Positions 34,591-43,969 of a stretch of 64,000 bases of DNA are shown here, piece after piece. Both the position numbers and the translations under genes were made by a program. The notes under the pieces were generated by a model. That model was given only the letters and a program-made list of their open reading frames with translations. It ran no database searches and was not told the origin of the DNA. This DNA is from Desulfocucumis palustris. GTDB taxonomy: Bacteria > Bacillota > Desulfotomaculia > Desulfotomaculales > Desulfocucumaceae. The stretch spans positions 1 through 64,000 of the forward strand of contig NZ_BFAV01000018.1 in assembly GCF_002933875.1 (NCBI RefSeq), written 5' to 3'. Each line of letters begins with the position of its first letter. Positions within the stretch are counted from its first letter, which is position 1.

Positions 34591-34863
34591 ATGAATATTA
34601 AGCCGTCCACAACAATTCGCCAAAACTATAATGGCTTTTCCAAATACTGCCACGAGCTTGACGAGCCGGTAATGCTTACGCGTAATGGGGAAGCAGACTT
34701 GGTTGTCATGAGTCATGAGGCATTTCGTCGAATGGAGGCTCGTATTAAATTACAATCTAAGTTACTGATTGCAGAAAAACAGCTTGCTGAAGGGGAACAA
34801 TTGATTAAACACGATGAAGTCATGGCAAGAATTCAGAGGAAGATCGATGCCACAAAAGAATAA
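34591..34863 (+). CDS. Phd/YefM-family antitoxin
   Basis: 90 residues. The N-terminal DNA-binding fold has TTIRQNYNGFSKYCHELDEPVMLTRNGEADLVVMSHEAFRRME, the Phd/YefM signature (RNG.ADLVVMS...). The C-terminal helix (about 50-88) would wrap the toxin. It overlaps the toxin gene by 17 bases, as is usual for such operons. A homologous but truncated copy is found at 59206. The ATG is preceded by GAAAGGA. It is followed by a complete toxin, so this pair is probably active. Confidence 0.88.
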   Translation: MNIKPSTTIRQNYNGFSKYCHELDEPVMLTRNGEADLVVMSHEAFRRMEARIKLQSKLLIAEKQLAEGEQLIKHDEVMARIQRKIDATKE

Positions 34864-35173
34864 GATCAAATATACTCCGATAGCAGTAGATGATATGGAT
34901 GAAATTTTTTCATACATATCGAAGGATAATGTTGTCAGCGCAGAAACTTTGCTAAAAAAAATAAACACTGGAATAACCAGGCTTGCAGAGTTTCCCAATA
35001 TGGGTTCGGTATTGTCGGAAGAAGAATTTACCCTTGTCAATCGTGGATATCGCTTCATCGTTGTTCATCCATATCTTGTCTTTTACAGAATAATTGACAA
35101 TACCATTATCATACATCGAATTTTGCACGGACGTCGGGATTATCTTCGCGAGTTATTTACCACACAAGAATAG
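34847..35173 (+). CDS. RelE/ParE-family toxin
   Basis: 108 residues from the ATG at 34847 (AGAGGAAG upstream); longer starts lie within the antitoxin. The fold signature is IKYTPIAVDDMDEIFSYISKDN, then ITRLAEFPNMGSVL, VNRGYRFIVVHPYLVFYRI and IIIHRILHGRRDY. The RGYR...PYLVFYRI...IHRILHGRRDY ending is typical of the ParE/RelE superfamily. The target (gyrase or ribosome-bound mRNA) cannot be told from sequence alone. A hairpin repeat (copy B) follows directly and may terminate the operon. Confidence 0.88.
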   Translation: MPQKNKIKYTPIAVDDMDEIFSYISKDNVVSAETLLKKINTGITRLAEFPNMGSVLSEEEFTLVNRGYRFIVVHPYLVFYRIIDNTIIIHRILHGRRDYLRELFTTQE

Positions 35174-35205
35174 CCCTTTGTTTGGATTGCTCGAGTGGAG
35201 GTGCA

Positions 35206-35272
35206 AAATAATAACACCCGCAGTCCTTGATATACAAGAGATTGCGGGTTTTTTGCGTCCCTTTAAAAACAT
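35206..35272. repeat. Dispersed hairpin repeat, copy B
   Basis: AATAATAACACCCGCAGTCC, TTGATATACAA and GAGATTGCGGGTTTTTTGCG. The palindrome is followed by a T tract, so it also serves as a plausible terminator for the toxin gene. Its right flank GCGTCCCTTT joins splB-derived sequence at 35273, mirroring copy A. Confidence 0.65.
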
Positions 35273-35513
35273 GGCAAATGCGAATACTGCTACCTGCAAA
35301 CCACCCTGGGCAATAAACCCTATGTGAGGGTTTATGTGAACACCGATGAAATACTATCCGCAGCAGGAGAATACATAAAGGAGAGGACCCCGGAAATAAC
35401 CCTTTTTGAAGGTGCCGCCACCTCGGGCCCCCTGCCGGTGGAAAGGTATACCGGCTTCCTTTAAAAAGGCTATTGAATATTTCGGTGCCAGCGGGCCGGG
35501 CAGGTTCCGTTTG
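35273..35513 (+). pseudogene. Partial duplicate of splB (about 240 bases)
   Basis: Nearly collinear with splB bases 27999-28237, covering KCEYCYLQTTLGNKPYVRVY through the GRFRF region, at high identity. A one-base insertion near 35463 shifts the frame and creates a stop, and the sequence ends abruptly just before the cvfB-like stop at 35520. Synonymous and non-synonymous changes relative to splB show that it has drifted without selection. Confidence 0.88.
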
Positions 35514-35519
35514 GCGGTG

Positions 35520-36359
35520 TTACCACAGCATCTCAATACCTTCCTCGGTAATTTTAATTGCTCCTTCTTTTAAAAGCCGGCCGACAGCCCTTTTAAAGGC
35601 GCTTTTACTCATGTTTAACTCCGCCTTTATGTGTTCGGGCGAGCTATTATCATTGACTGAAAGAATACCGCCGCCCAATCTTAACCTATCCATAATTTTT
35701 AGCGCGTCACCCTCTATCTCATTGTAAGCTTGCTTTCTCAAACTTAATTCCAGCTTGCCATCCTCTCTAACCCTTTTAACTCTTGCCTCCACATTGTCAC
35801 CCACGGTAAAATTATTATACAATTCTTTATTATGAATAAACCCATGGTACTTATTGTCCACAGCCACAAAAATTCCGATATCCTTATTTATGCCATAGAC
35901 AGTACCGGAGACCATATCATTTTGTTTATATGGCGATTGGGTGCTCAGCATATCATATATATACATGGTTGCATATATTTTGCCGCTATTATTAACGCAT
36001 AAACCCACCAGGCACAAGTCCCCTTTTTCAATTTTGCCAACCTGCTCCCTTAAGGGCAGCAACAAATCCTTCTGCAGATCCCAGTCTAAAAAAGCACCAA
36101 AATTAGTGGTTCCCACCACTCTTAAAAGGCCCAATTCCCCAATTGTAAGCTTCGGTTTAGTAACCGTGGCCATGGTTTTGCCTTCGGAATTTTTATAAAC
36201 AAACACCTCTATTTGATCACCTATTTCATATCCCCGCGGCACCTCATTTTGGGGCAATAAAACATCATCCTTGCCGTTGGCGTTTTTACAATTCAGATAC
36301 GCCCCGGTTTTAGTCATTCTATTTAATTGCAATATCTGCATTTTCCCTATTTCCATCAT
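35520..36359 (-). CDS. cvfB: S1 RNA-binding protein, CvfB/YitL family
   Basis: 279 residues, typical for CvfB: three S1-like domains and a C-terminal winged helix. The S1 pattern is clearest in the third (KQNDMVSGTVYGINKDIGIFVAVDNKYHGFIHNKEL...GDNVEARVKRVREDGKLELSLR, about 150-215). The winged helix is SPEHIKAELNMSKSAFKRAVGRLLKEGAIKI (about 240-275). CvfB binds RNA and influences virulence and stress genes in staphylococci; here a general RNA-binding regulator is the safest call. The ATG follows GAAGGTG. It marks the return to core-like sequence after the accessory island. Confidence 0.92.
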   Translation of the reverse strand: MMEIGKMQILQLNRMTKTGAYLNCKNANGKDDVLLPQNEVPRGYEIGDQIEVFVYKNSEGKTMATVTKPKLTIGELGLLRVVGTTNFGAFLDWDLQKDLLLPLREQVGKIEKGDLCLVGLCVNNSGKIYATMYIYDMLSTQSPYKQNDMVSGTVYGINKDIGIFVAVDNKYHGFIHNKELYNNFTVGDNVEARVKRVREDGKLELSLRKQAYNEIEGDALKIMDRLRLGGGILSVNDNSSPEHIKAELNMSKSAFKRAVGRLLKEGAIKITEEGIEMLW

Positions 36360-36499
36360 ATTGCACCTTCTTTTACGATTTATTGTTTATAGTATAACCT
36401 AAACCGTATATAAAATGGGGTACCGTCTGGAGGTGTCCCCCCTACGGGGCCATATCCGGTATGACGGCTGAAGCTGCGAAAGACGCCCGTACTATACGT

Positions 36500-36550
36500 A
36501 ATAACACCCGCGAACCTTGGCATGCAAGGAACCGCGGGTGTTTTATTTTT
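36500..36550. repeat. Dispersed hairpin repeat, copy C
   Basis: GTAATAACACCCGCGAACCTTGGCATGCAAGGAACCGCGGGTGTTTTATTTTT: an almost perfect hairpin with a T tract on the plus strand. It shares the AATAACACCCGC lead and the CCTTG....CAAGG head with copies A, B and D. No plus-strand gene precedes it closely; it lies upstream of the cvfB start and beyond the ferritin-like gene's end. Confidence 0.65.
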
Positions 36551-36647
36551 ATCGCCAGCAAATGGCAAAAACTCTCCCTGTTACCGGGAAATATGAGCAT
36601 AACACACCCCGGGCGGCGAAGCGGAGGGAAGCCACATCAACTTTAAA

Positions 36648-37184
36648 CTATTTAATGCCCGGACAGTATTTGGCGGCAGCGTCACTGAATAACTTCAGAT
36701 GGTATTCCTCATCCTTTATAATCCTCTCCAGCAATTCCTTAATATATGGATCGTCGATCAGCTGTTTATGCTGCCCGTATTGTTGAATGGCTTTTTTTTC
36801 AGCGGCAATATCCGCCGCTAATTTATCGCATACATTTTTTCCATAATAAACATAAGCGGCGTTCCAGTAAACCGGCCGGTTATTGGACAGTGTCCTGAAC
36901 TCGGGGGCAACACCCAGCAGTTTAATGGTTTTACCCAAAAGCTCCAGGTGATGCATTTCTACGATGGATATGCATATCTCAAGTTCAGCCAAATCGTCAT
37001 ATTTTTCAAAGGTGAGATGGTGGTAGAAATACTGGTTGACGGCGGTCATCTCACTGACGGTTCCCACGTAATCCTCCAAGAGAAGCATGGCATAAAAATG
37101 GTTTGGCCGAACCACTCCGGGCTCCGGATACGGTTCCGGCAAAGCGCACCACCTGTTGTGATGCGGCTCCTGACCGACTCCCAT
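36648..37184 (-). CDS. Ferritin-like domain protein
   Basis: 178 residues from the ATG at 37184 (AAAGGTG five bases upstream). Four long helices carry the diiron pattern: glutamate in LLEDYVGTVSEMTAVNQYFYHH, E..IVEMHHLE (near 80), AAEKKAIQQY (near 130) and IIKDEEYHLKLF (near 165). The spacing matches rubrerythrin/bacterioferritin-like proteins without a rubredoxin domain. A role in peroxide or iron handling is plausible for an anaerobe. The N-terminus (WCALPEPYPEP) is proline-rich. It is isolated, between the cvfB region and the large surface gene. Confidence 0.8.
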   Translation of the reverse strand: MGVGQEPHHNRWCALPEPYPEPGVVRPNHFYAMLLLEDYVGTVSEMTAVNQYFYHHLTFEKYDDLAELEICISIVEMHHLELLGKTIKLLGVAPEFRTLSNNRPVYWNAAYVYYGKNVCDKLAADIAAEKKAIQQYGQHKQLIDDPYIKELLERIIKDEEYHLKLFSDAAAKYCPGIK

Positions 37185-37353
37185 GTTTTCACCTTTAAAT
37201 TCCCCGGACAAAAAAGCTCACCCCTTTCCATTTAAAAATTTTGTCTTTGTAATATAGCTTAAAAAATACTATTAAAGAATAATGGCGGATATAACTAACC
37301 CGGCCTTCACCCCAATAAAAACATGTGTTTTTGTCAAAATATATTGATCACAA

Positions 37354-37384
37354 AACCCCTGGGGAGAATATCTTCCCAGGGGCC
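37354..37384 (-). terminator. Terminator downstream of the giant surface gene
   Basis: CCCCTGGGGA (37356-37365) pairs with TTCCCAGGGG (37373-37382). On the minus strand the hairpin is followed by TTTTGTG. It lies about 250 bases past the stop of the 2069-residue gene. Confidence 0.55.
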
Positions 37385-37420
37385 GTTCCTTGCAAAAAAA
37401 ATCCAACTTAATATCCCTTC

Positions 37421-37639
37421 ATGCCTACTTTCGACGCCCGCAACTCATCCGGCAACCCGTTAATTGCGGGGGTCGGAACTGAAGCCGGCCTGGAGCCAAA
37501 CAATACTGGATTTACTTTAAAGCTGTACGACCTGGATAATAATCCGGTAACCAGCAATGCCACTGTGCGGTGGCCGGCCATTATTCCAGATTCTGACGGG
37601 GAGGCGCAGGTCAAATGGGAATGGCTCCTCAATATCTAG
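37421..37639 (+). CDS. Hypothetical 72-residue ORF
   Basis: An ATG-started plus-strand frame with protein-like composition (FTLKLYDLDNNPVTSNATVRW) in a stretch otherwise free of genes, ending against the stop of the convergent giant gene. It lacks a Shine-Dalgarno sequence. The content could be a fragment of a beta-sandwich surface protein. Whether it is expressed is doubtful. Confidence 0.25.
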   Translation: MPTFDARNSSGNPLIAGVGTEAGLEPNNTGFTLKLYDLDNNPVTSNATVRWPAIIPDSDGEAQVKWEWLLNI

Positions 37640-40600
37640 CGTTTTTTTACCGTGACTTTGCAAGCAGCAGATTCTTTACCATCCAAAGTGGCTGCCTTGA
37701 TGGTTGTACTGCCTGCGGAAACCGGGGTTACCACACCTTTATCATCCACTGTTGCAACCTCTGGTTTGGTGCTGGTCCAGATTATTTCTTTATTTGTGGC
37801 ATCATCCGGGATTACCTTTGCCACGAGAGCTGTGGGCGGGTCTCCGCATTTAAGGGTCAGCCTGCTTTTGTTAAGCTTTATATCCTTCACCGCCACAGCT
37901 TTTTTTACAGTTACCCGGCAGGTATCCGACTTTTTGCCGTCCTCAGTGGTAACCTCTATTATGGCAGTGCCTGCGGAAACCGGGGTGACCGTACCGTTTT
38001 CATCCACGGTGGCCACTTTCGGCTTGCTGCTGCTCCAGATTAACTGCACATTGCTGGCCCCTGCCGGGAGTATTTCAACTTCAAGGGTAGCCGCCTCGCC
38101 GTCGGCTGTCAGCGTAAGCCTTTGGGGGTCAAGCTTTAAAGTCCTCACCGGCACAGATTTTTTTACGGTTACCCGGCAGGTATCCGACTTTTTGCCGTCC
38201 TCAGTGGCAACCTCTATTATGGCGGAGCCCGTGGAAACCGGGGTAACCGTGCCGTTTTCATCCACGGTGGCCACTTTCGGCTTGCTGCTGCTCCAGACTA
38301 AATGCACATTGGCGGCATCGGCCGGGGATATTTCAACTTCAAGGGTAACCGCCTCGCCGTCGGCTGCCAGCGTCAGACTTTGGGGGTCAAGCTTTAAAGT
38401 CCTTACCGCCACAGCTTTTTTTACAGTTACCCGGCAGGTATCCGACTTTTTGCCGTCCGCAGTTTTGACCTCTATTATGGCGGAGCCTGTGGAAACCGGG
38501 GTAACCGTACCGCTTTCATCCACGGTAGCCACTTTCGGCTTGCTGCTGCTCCAGACTAAATGCACATTGGCGGCATCGGCCGGGACTATTTCAACTTCAA
38601 GGGTAACCGGCTCGCCGCCGGCTGCCAGCGTCAGTTCCCGGGGGTTTAGTTTTAAGCTCCTCACCGCCACCGGGTCTATAAATGTAATGGAAAAATCATT
38701 CTTTGACGAATTACTCACACCGGCAGCGCTTACATCCATAAAGGCAATATCCCTGAGAGCCAGGGCCAAGTTGCTGATACTGTCTTCGGCTGAATGTTTG
38801 ACTGCTTTTCCGGTCAGTGTCACCAGCAGGGTATGCTCATCAGCCCTGAGGGCTGACCCGGACAATCCGGCAGGCAGATTGGATATATTAAGTTTCCCTG
38901 CCCTGATAAAATCATCGCCGTTCCCGCCGGAAAATGTTCCGTTAACCAGAGTAATCTCCAGGGGAGTTGTATTGTCTATTGATCCGTCGCCAGCTTCCGC
39001 TTCCTTAAAATAATCTTTTGAGTATTCAATATAGGCTTTCCGGTTATTAACGGCTTGCCCCGCAAACGCGGCCAGCAGGCCCCCATCGGCAGCAGCCAGT
39101 GATCCCGGTGTATAGCTTATGGTAATCGATTCCCCGCTGTTGGCCGCACTGGCAAGTGTAAGGTCGATTTCTGCCGGGTCGGTGTTCAGGGCGGCTGAGA
39201 TTACTTTATTAACTGTACCGCCGGCTATAACTGTAAAACTGTCATGCTTACCCCGCGGGTCGGCCATGGCCTTATCGAAAATAAGCGTTATTTTTGTTCC
39301 CGTCGCATTGGTGGCCGCGCTTAAAAGCACAGGGGCGGCGGCCCGGCTGACAGTCAGGCTTAAATTGGCGGAAGCGCTATAGCCGCCGCTGTCCCAAACT
39401 GTAATTGTAACGATGAATGTTCCCGGCTCGGACGGAATGCCGCTGATCACCCCGGCAGAGCTGACACCAAGACCCGCGGGCAGGCCGGCGGCGCTCCAGG
39501 TGTAGGGCGGGGTTCCGCCGGAAGCCGCAAGGGATGCGCCACCATACAGAACTCCCTCTGTGCCATCGGGCAAACTTCCGGTGGTTACTGCCAGCAGCGG
39601 CGGTGGCGGTGGTGGCGGATTCTGGTTGTTTAGTGTTTTAACTCCCGTGGTCTGCAAAACGACCATGGCATTGCCGGCCTTGTCGTATATGGCCGCGCCG
39701 CCGGCTGGTTTGATCTCAATGGTTTCCGCTCCGGATGGAGTTCCGGTCACGGTAAGGAAAACCCTCACGGTGGTTTCGCCGCCGGTCAAGGCCGAGGCCG
39801 AGCCTTCCACCGGGCTGTCGTTCTTTTTCACCGAGCTTATCGCCGCATTGGTGGCTGCTCCAGTGTTTTGGGTGAAGGTTAAAGCAAATTCGGCCGCCGT
39901 CAGTGCCGTGGTCCCGTCAGTGGCCCCGTACACTCCATCATCGAAGGTGACGTCAATGTAAGCATTGGTGGAGGCCAGTGCCGCCCCGGTAATGTCGGGG
40001 CTGGCGGTATCCCAGGCCAGCACGACGACTCCAACACCGTCGGTGGCCAGGGCGTTTCCGGCGGTATCCTGGACGCTGCCGTTGCCGCCGGCGGTGTATT
40101 TAACTGTGACGCCCTCTTTGGCCGATATACCCAGGCTGGCCACGGTGAGCACCACGTGGCCGGCGTCAACGCCCTGGGCGATGGCCGATACCGCATAGGG
40201 GGTGCCGGGAGCGCCCGTTTCCTCAACCGTGAAGCCGCCGTCGTTGGCCTTGGTGATGTTTACACAGTTCTTGCTCAGCGTCACGGTTATGTGGGTATCG
40301 TCAGTCCGAGCCGCCCCGGCCAGGATGGGCGGATTCTGGTCGTTTAATGCTTTAACCCCCGTGGTCTGCAAGTCGGCCATGGCATTGCCGGCCTTGTCGT
40401 ATATTGATGCGCCGCCGGCCGGTTTGATCTCAATGGTTTCCGCTCCGGATGGAGTTCCGGTCACTGTGAGGAAGACCCTCACGGTGGTTTCGCCGCCTGC
40501 CAGGGCCGAAGCCGAGCCTTCCGTCGCGCCGTCGTTCTTTTTCACCGAGCTTATCGCCGCGTTTGTGGCTGTTCCCGCGTTTTGGGTGAAGGTTAAAGCA

Positions 40601-43600
40601 AGTTTAGCCGCCGTCAAAGCGCTTGAACCGTCTCCGGCGCCGTATACGCCTTCACTGAAGGTGATGTCCAGGTAAGCGTTACCGGCGTCCAGGGCCGTCG
40701 AAGACATGGCGGGGCTGGCGGTATCCCAGGCCGCCACGGCGACTCCAACACCATCGGTGGCCAAGGGGTTTCCGGGGGTATCCTGGACGGTGCCGTTACC
40801 GCTGGCGGTGTATTTCACGGTGACACCTTCTTTGGCCGATATACCCAGGTTGGCCACGGTAAGTACCACGTGGCCGGCGTCGGCGCCCTGGGCGATAGCC
40901 GATACCGCATAGGTGGTGCCGGGAGCACCCGTTTCCTCAACCGTGAAGCCGCCGTCATTGGCCTTGGTGATGTTTACACAGCTCTTGCTCAGCGTCACGG
41001 TTATGTGGGTATCGTCCGTCCGAGCCGCCCCGGCCAGGGTGGGTGGATTCTGGTCGTTTAATGTTTTAATTCCAGTGGTCTGCAAGTCGGCCATGGCATT
41101 GCCGGCTTTGTCGTATATGGCTGCGCCGTCGGCGGGTTTGACTTCAATGGTCTCAACTCCGGAAGGGGTTCCGGTCATGGTGAGAAAAACCCGCACGATG
41201 GTCTCACCGCCCGCCAGGGCCGAGGCCGAGCCTTCCGCTATATTGTCGTTTTGTTTCACCGAGCTGATTACTACATTGGTGGCGGTGCCCCCATTCCGGG
41301 TGAAGGTCAGGGCAAATTTGGCCGCCGTCAGGACCGTGGACCCGTCATTGGCGCCGTATACACTTTCATCGAAGGTGACATCAATGTAAGCGTTGGTCGA
41401 AGCCAGGGCCGCCGCGGTGATGGTGGGGCTGGCGGTATCCCAGGCCGCCACAACAACTCCGGCGCCGTCGGTGGCCAGGGCGTTTCCAACGGCATCCTGG
41501 ACGGTGCCGTTACCGCCGGCGGTATATTTAACGGTGACGCCTTCTTTGGCCGACACGCCCATATTGGCCACGGTGAGCACCACGTGGCTGGCGTCAGCGC
41601 CCTGGGCAATGGCGGAAACCGCATAGGCGGTACCAGGAGCACCCGTTTCCTCAACCGTGAAGCCGCCGTCGTTAGCCTTGGCGATATTCACGCAGTTTTT
41701 GCTAAGGGTGACGGTGATATGGGTGTCGTCGGTCCGGGCCGCGCTGACCAGGGTGGGCGGATTTTGGTCGTTCAGGTTTTTGACTCCGGTGGTCTGCAAG
41801 GCTGACATGGCATTGCCGGCCTTGTCGTATATGGCTGCGCCGTCGGCGGGCTTGACTTCAATGGTCTCAACTCCGGAAGGGGTTCCGGTCATGGTGAGAA
41901 AAACCCGCACGGTGGTCTCACCGCCCGCCAGGGCCGAGGCCGGGCCTTCCGCTATATTGTCGTTCTGTTTCACCGAGCTGATCACCGCGTTGGTGGCAGT
42001 GCCCCCGTTCCGGGTGAAGGTCAGGGCAAGTTTAGCCGCCGTCAGGGCCGTTGCACCATCGGTAGCGCCGTATACGCCTTCATCGAAGGTGACATCAATG
42101 TAAGCGTTGGTCGAGGCCAGGGACGCTGCGGTGATGGTGGGGCTGGTGGTATCCCAGGCCGCCACGGCGACTCCGGCGCCATCGGTGGCCAGGGCGTTTC
42201 CGGCGGTATCCTGAACAGTGCCGTTGCCGCCGGCGGTGTATTTTACGGTGACGCCTTCTTTGGCCGACACGCCCATATTGGCCACGGTGAGCACCACGTG
42301 GCTGGCGTCAACGCCCTGGGCGATGGCCGAAACCACGTAAGTGGTGCCCGGGAAGCCTGATTCTTCCACGGTGAAGCCGCCGTCGTTGGCCTTGGTGATG
42401 TTAGTGCAGTTCTTGCTCAGCGCGACGGTTATATGGGTGTCGTCGGTCCGGGCCGCCCCGGCCAGGGTAGGCGGAGTCTGGTCGTTAAGGTTTTTAGCCC
42501 CGGTGGTCTGCAGGATGGACATGGCGTTGCCGACCATGTCGTATACTGAGGCGCCGTCGGCTGGTTTGATCTCGATGGTTTCCGCTCCGGAAGGAATTCC
42601 GGTTACGGTGAGGAAAACCCTTACGGTGGTTTCGCCGCCTGTCAGGGCTGAGGCCGAGCCTTCCGCTATATTGTCGTTCCGTTTCACCGAATTGATCACC
42701 GCATTGGTGGCGGTGCCTCCGCTCTGTGTGAAGGTTAAAGCCAGTTTGGCCGCCGTCAGGGCCGTTGCGCCATCGGAGGCGCCGTATACGCCTTCATCGA
42801 AGGTGACGTCAATATAAGCGTTGCTGGCGGCCAGGGCCGCCGAGGAAACGGTGGGGGCGACACCGTCCACCAGGACAGCCGCCGTGCTTCCCATACTGTT
42901 TAAGGTGAGGGAAGCATTTTCCGTTCCATTTTTTATTGTACCACCGTTTAGGTTTATGCTTCCCCCAACGGAAACACCGTTTGTGTCCAGGTTGCCGGAC
43001 TGGACCGTATAACGGAAGACCAGGTCCGTCGAACCTGAGCCGCCGACATATGAAGCATTTACCGTACCGCCGGTGTCAAGGGTGATTGGGATATACGGCG
43101 TGCCGGTCACTGTGACAGCCTCACTGTAGTTTACGGTAAAATCCAGGTTCTGCCCCACGCCATAAGTGCCGTTGGCAGGAACACCAACGGAAGCGACTGT
43201 GGCAGGGGTAGTGTAAGTTACCTCAAGCACAGGCCGTTTTGAAGTGTCTGCTTCTTCCCTGGAATAAAATCCAAAATCATTGGTATCTGTTCCTGTGGTC
43301 ATTCCTGTTAAAACGAAGGTAGCTTCTTTATTTCCTGAAACCTCACTGTTGATAAAGGATGTCACATCGAAGGTTTTCCAACTATTTGCTGTAATGTTTG
43401 TATCATTCTGCACAATTGTGGTATCCAGAGATGGGAGCTCGGGAGTAATACCTTCCACCCAATCATCGTCACTTGATCCGTACAAATCTACAAATGGTGC
43501 TCCTGTCACCTCTGTAGTATATAATTTAAGACTTGCACTGGTCACTGTTCCACTTATTGAACTTAAGTCAAATTTTATAACGGACTTTTCAACTATAACG

Positions 43601-43845
43601 TAAGGATCACCCGGCGGCGGCATTAATTCATAGTAGTAGCCTACCCATAGAAGACTATGGCCAGGCGAATAGGCTAAGTCGCTATCAAAAATAGTAGGGG
43701 GATTAGCCCCGACAGTATTTTGAAGTTGATCCGCGATAGGGTTCAATGTAGATGTAGCAGCATATGTCACATTATTGTTTATGAAGAAAAAAAATAAAAA
43801 AGCTATGCTGAAAAATAATGGAGAAAATTTCTTGTAATCACGCAT
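37636..43845 (-). CDS. Giant secreted repeat protein with Ig-like domains
   Basis: 2069 residues. Signal peptide at 1-29. Residues 40-215 form a DNRLRE-like (CBM96-like) beta domain (SVIKFDLSSISGTVTSASLKLY). Residues 215-330 are a linker beta domain. Residues 335-1408 hold five near-identical units of about 238 residues (AYIDVTFDEGVYG...TIEIKPADGA...DDTHITVTLSKNC...KEGVTVKYTAGGNG). Next come an Ig-like putative domain (SGGTPPYTWSAAGLPAGLGV), a SwmB-like segment (LIFDKAM) and, from about 1728, four BIG2 domains (WSSSKPKVATVDE.GTVTPVSTG). No SLH, LPXTG or membrane anchor is visible, so attachment is unknown. The ATG follows GGAGATGATTAA. Likely an adhesive or matrix protein. Confidence 0.88.
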   Translation of the reverse strand: MRDYKKFSPLFFSIAFLFFFFINNNVTYAATSTLNPIADQLQNTVGANPPTIFDSDLAYSPGHSLLWVGYYYELMPPPGDPYVIVEKSVIKFDLSSISGTVTSASLKLYTTEVTGAPFVDLYGSSDDDWVEGITPELPSLDTTIVQNDTNITANSWKTFDVTSFINSEVSGNKEATFVLTGMTTGTDTNDFGFYSREEADTSKRPVLEVTYTTPATVASVGVPANGTYGVGQNLDFTVNYSEAVTVTGTPYIPITLDTGGTVNASYVGGSGSTDLVFRYTVQSGNLDTNGVSVGGSINLNGGTIKNGTENASLTLNSMGSTAAVLVDGVAPTVSSAALAASNAYIDVTFDEGVYGASDGATALTAAKLALTFTQSGGTATNAVINSVKRNDNIAEGSASALTGGETTVRVFLTVTGIPSGAETIEIKPADGASVYDMVGNAMSILQTTGAKNLNDQTPPTLAGAARTDDTHITVALSKNCTNITKANDGGFTVEESGFPGTTYVVSAIAQGVDASHVVLTVANMGVSAKEGVTVKYTAGGNGTVQDTAGNALATDGAGVAVAAWDTTSPTITAASLASTNAYIDVTFDEGVYGATDGATALTAAKLALTFTRNGGTATNAVISSVKQNDNIAEGPASALAGGETTVRVFLTMTGTPSGVETIEVKPADGAAIYDKAGNAMSALQTTGVKNLNDQNPPTLVSAARTDDTHITVTLSKNCVNIAKANDGGFTVEETGAPGTAYAVSAIAQGADASHVVLTVANMGVSAKEGVTVKYTAGGNGTVQDAVGNALATDGAGVVVAAWDTASPTITAAALASTNAYIDVTFDESVYGANDGSTVLTAAKFALTFTRNGGTATNVVISSVKQNDNIAEGSASALAGGETIVRVFLTMTGTPSGVETIEVKPADGAAIYDKAGNAMADLQTTGIKTLNDQNPPTLAGAARTDDTHITVTLSKSCVNITKANDGGFTVEETGAPGTTYAVSAIAQGADAGHVVLTVANLGISAKEGVTVKYTASGNGTVQDTPGNPLATDGVGVAVAAWDTASPAMSSTALDAGNAYLDITFSEGVYGAGDGSSALTAAKLALTFTQNAGTATNAAISSVKKNDGATEGSASALAGGETTVRVFLTVTGTPSGAETIEIKPAGGASIYDKAGNAMADLQTTGVKALNDQNPPILAGAARTDDTHITVTLSKNCVNITKANDGGFTVEETGAPGTPYAVSAIAQGVDAGHVVLTVASLGISAKEGVTVKYTAGGNGSVQDTAGNALATDGVGVVVLAWDTASPDITGAALASTNAYIDVTFDDGVYGATDGTTALTAAEFALTFTQNTGAATNAAISSVKKNDSPVEGSASALTGGETTVRVFLTVTGTPSGAETIEIKPAGGAAIYDKAGNAMVVLQTTGVKTLNNQNPPPPPPPLLAVTTGSLPDGTEGVLYGGASLAASGGTPPYTWSAAGLPAGLGVSSAGVISGIPSEPGTFIVTITVWDSGGYSASANLSLTVSRAAAPVLLSAATNATGTKITLIFDKAMADPRGKHDSFTVIAGGTVNKVISAALNTDPAEIDLTLASAANSGESITISYTPGSLAAADGGLLAAFAGQAVNNRKAYIEYSKDYFKEAEAGDGSIDNTTPLEITLVNGTFSGGNGDDFIRAGKLNISNLPAGLSGSALRADEHTLLVTLTGKAVKHSAEDSISNLALALRDIAFMDVSAAGVSNSSKNDFSITFIDPVAVRSLKLNPRELTLAAGGEPVTLEVEIVPADAANVHLVWSSSKPKVATVDESGTVTPVSTGSAIIEVKTADGKKSDTCRVTVKKAVAVRTLKLDPQSLTLAADGEAVTLEVEISPADAANVHLVWSSSKPKVATVDENGTVTPVSTGSAIIEVATEDGKKSDTCRVTVKKSVPVRTLKLDPQRLTLTADGEAATLEVEILPAGASNVQLIWSSSKPKVATVDENGTVTPVSAGTAIIEVTTEDGKKSDTCRVTVKKAVAVKDIKLNKSRLTLKCGDPPTALVAKVIPDDATNKEIIWTSTKPEVATVDDKGVVTPVSAGSTTIKAATLDGKESAACKVTVKKR
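39260..42840. repeat. Five tandem DNA repeats of about 714 bases inside the giant gene
   Basis: The marker AAGGTGAYRTC.A.GTAAGCG.T recurs near 39948, 40659, 41374, 42089 and 42804, a period of 711-715 bases. The units remain close at the nucleotide level, including third codon positions, which suggests recent expansion or ongoing gene conversion. The boundaries are approximate. Confidence 0.85.
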
Positions 43846-43969
43846 TTAATCATCTCCAAATTAAAAACAAACAACAACTCTGAAAAAAGGCTGTGTTTTA
43901 AGTTTGGCCTTTCAGGATAATGTTGTTTGTTTAGTGTAATTTATTTATTAACATGAGGATCGCAATTTT

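Noticed and set aside
37408-37632. Minus-strand ORF beyond the giant gene
   Set aside because: Lies in the 3' untranslated region with no start signal; composition is unlike a protein.
37652-39013. A 453-codon open frame on the plus strand opposite the giant surface gene (with several others to 42817)
   Set aside because: It mirrors the repeat structure of the real minus-strand gene in GC-rich repeated DNA and has no ribosome binding site.
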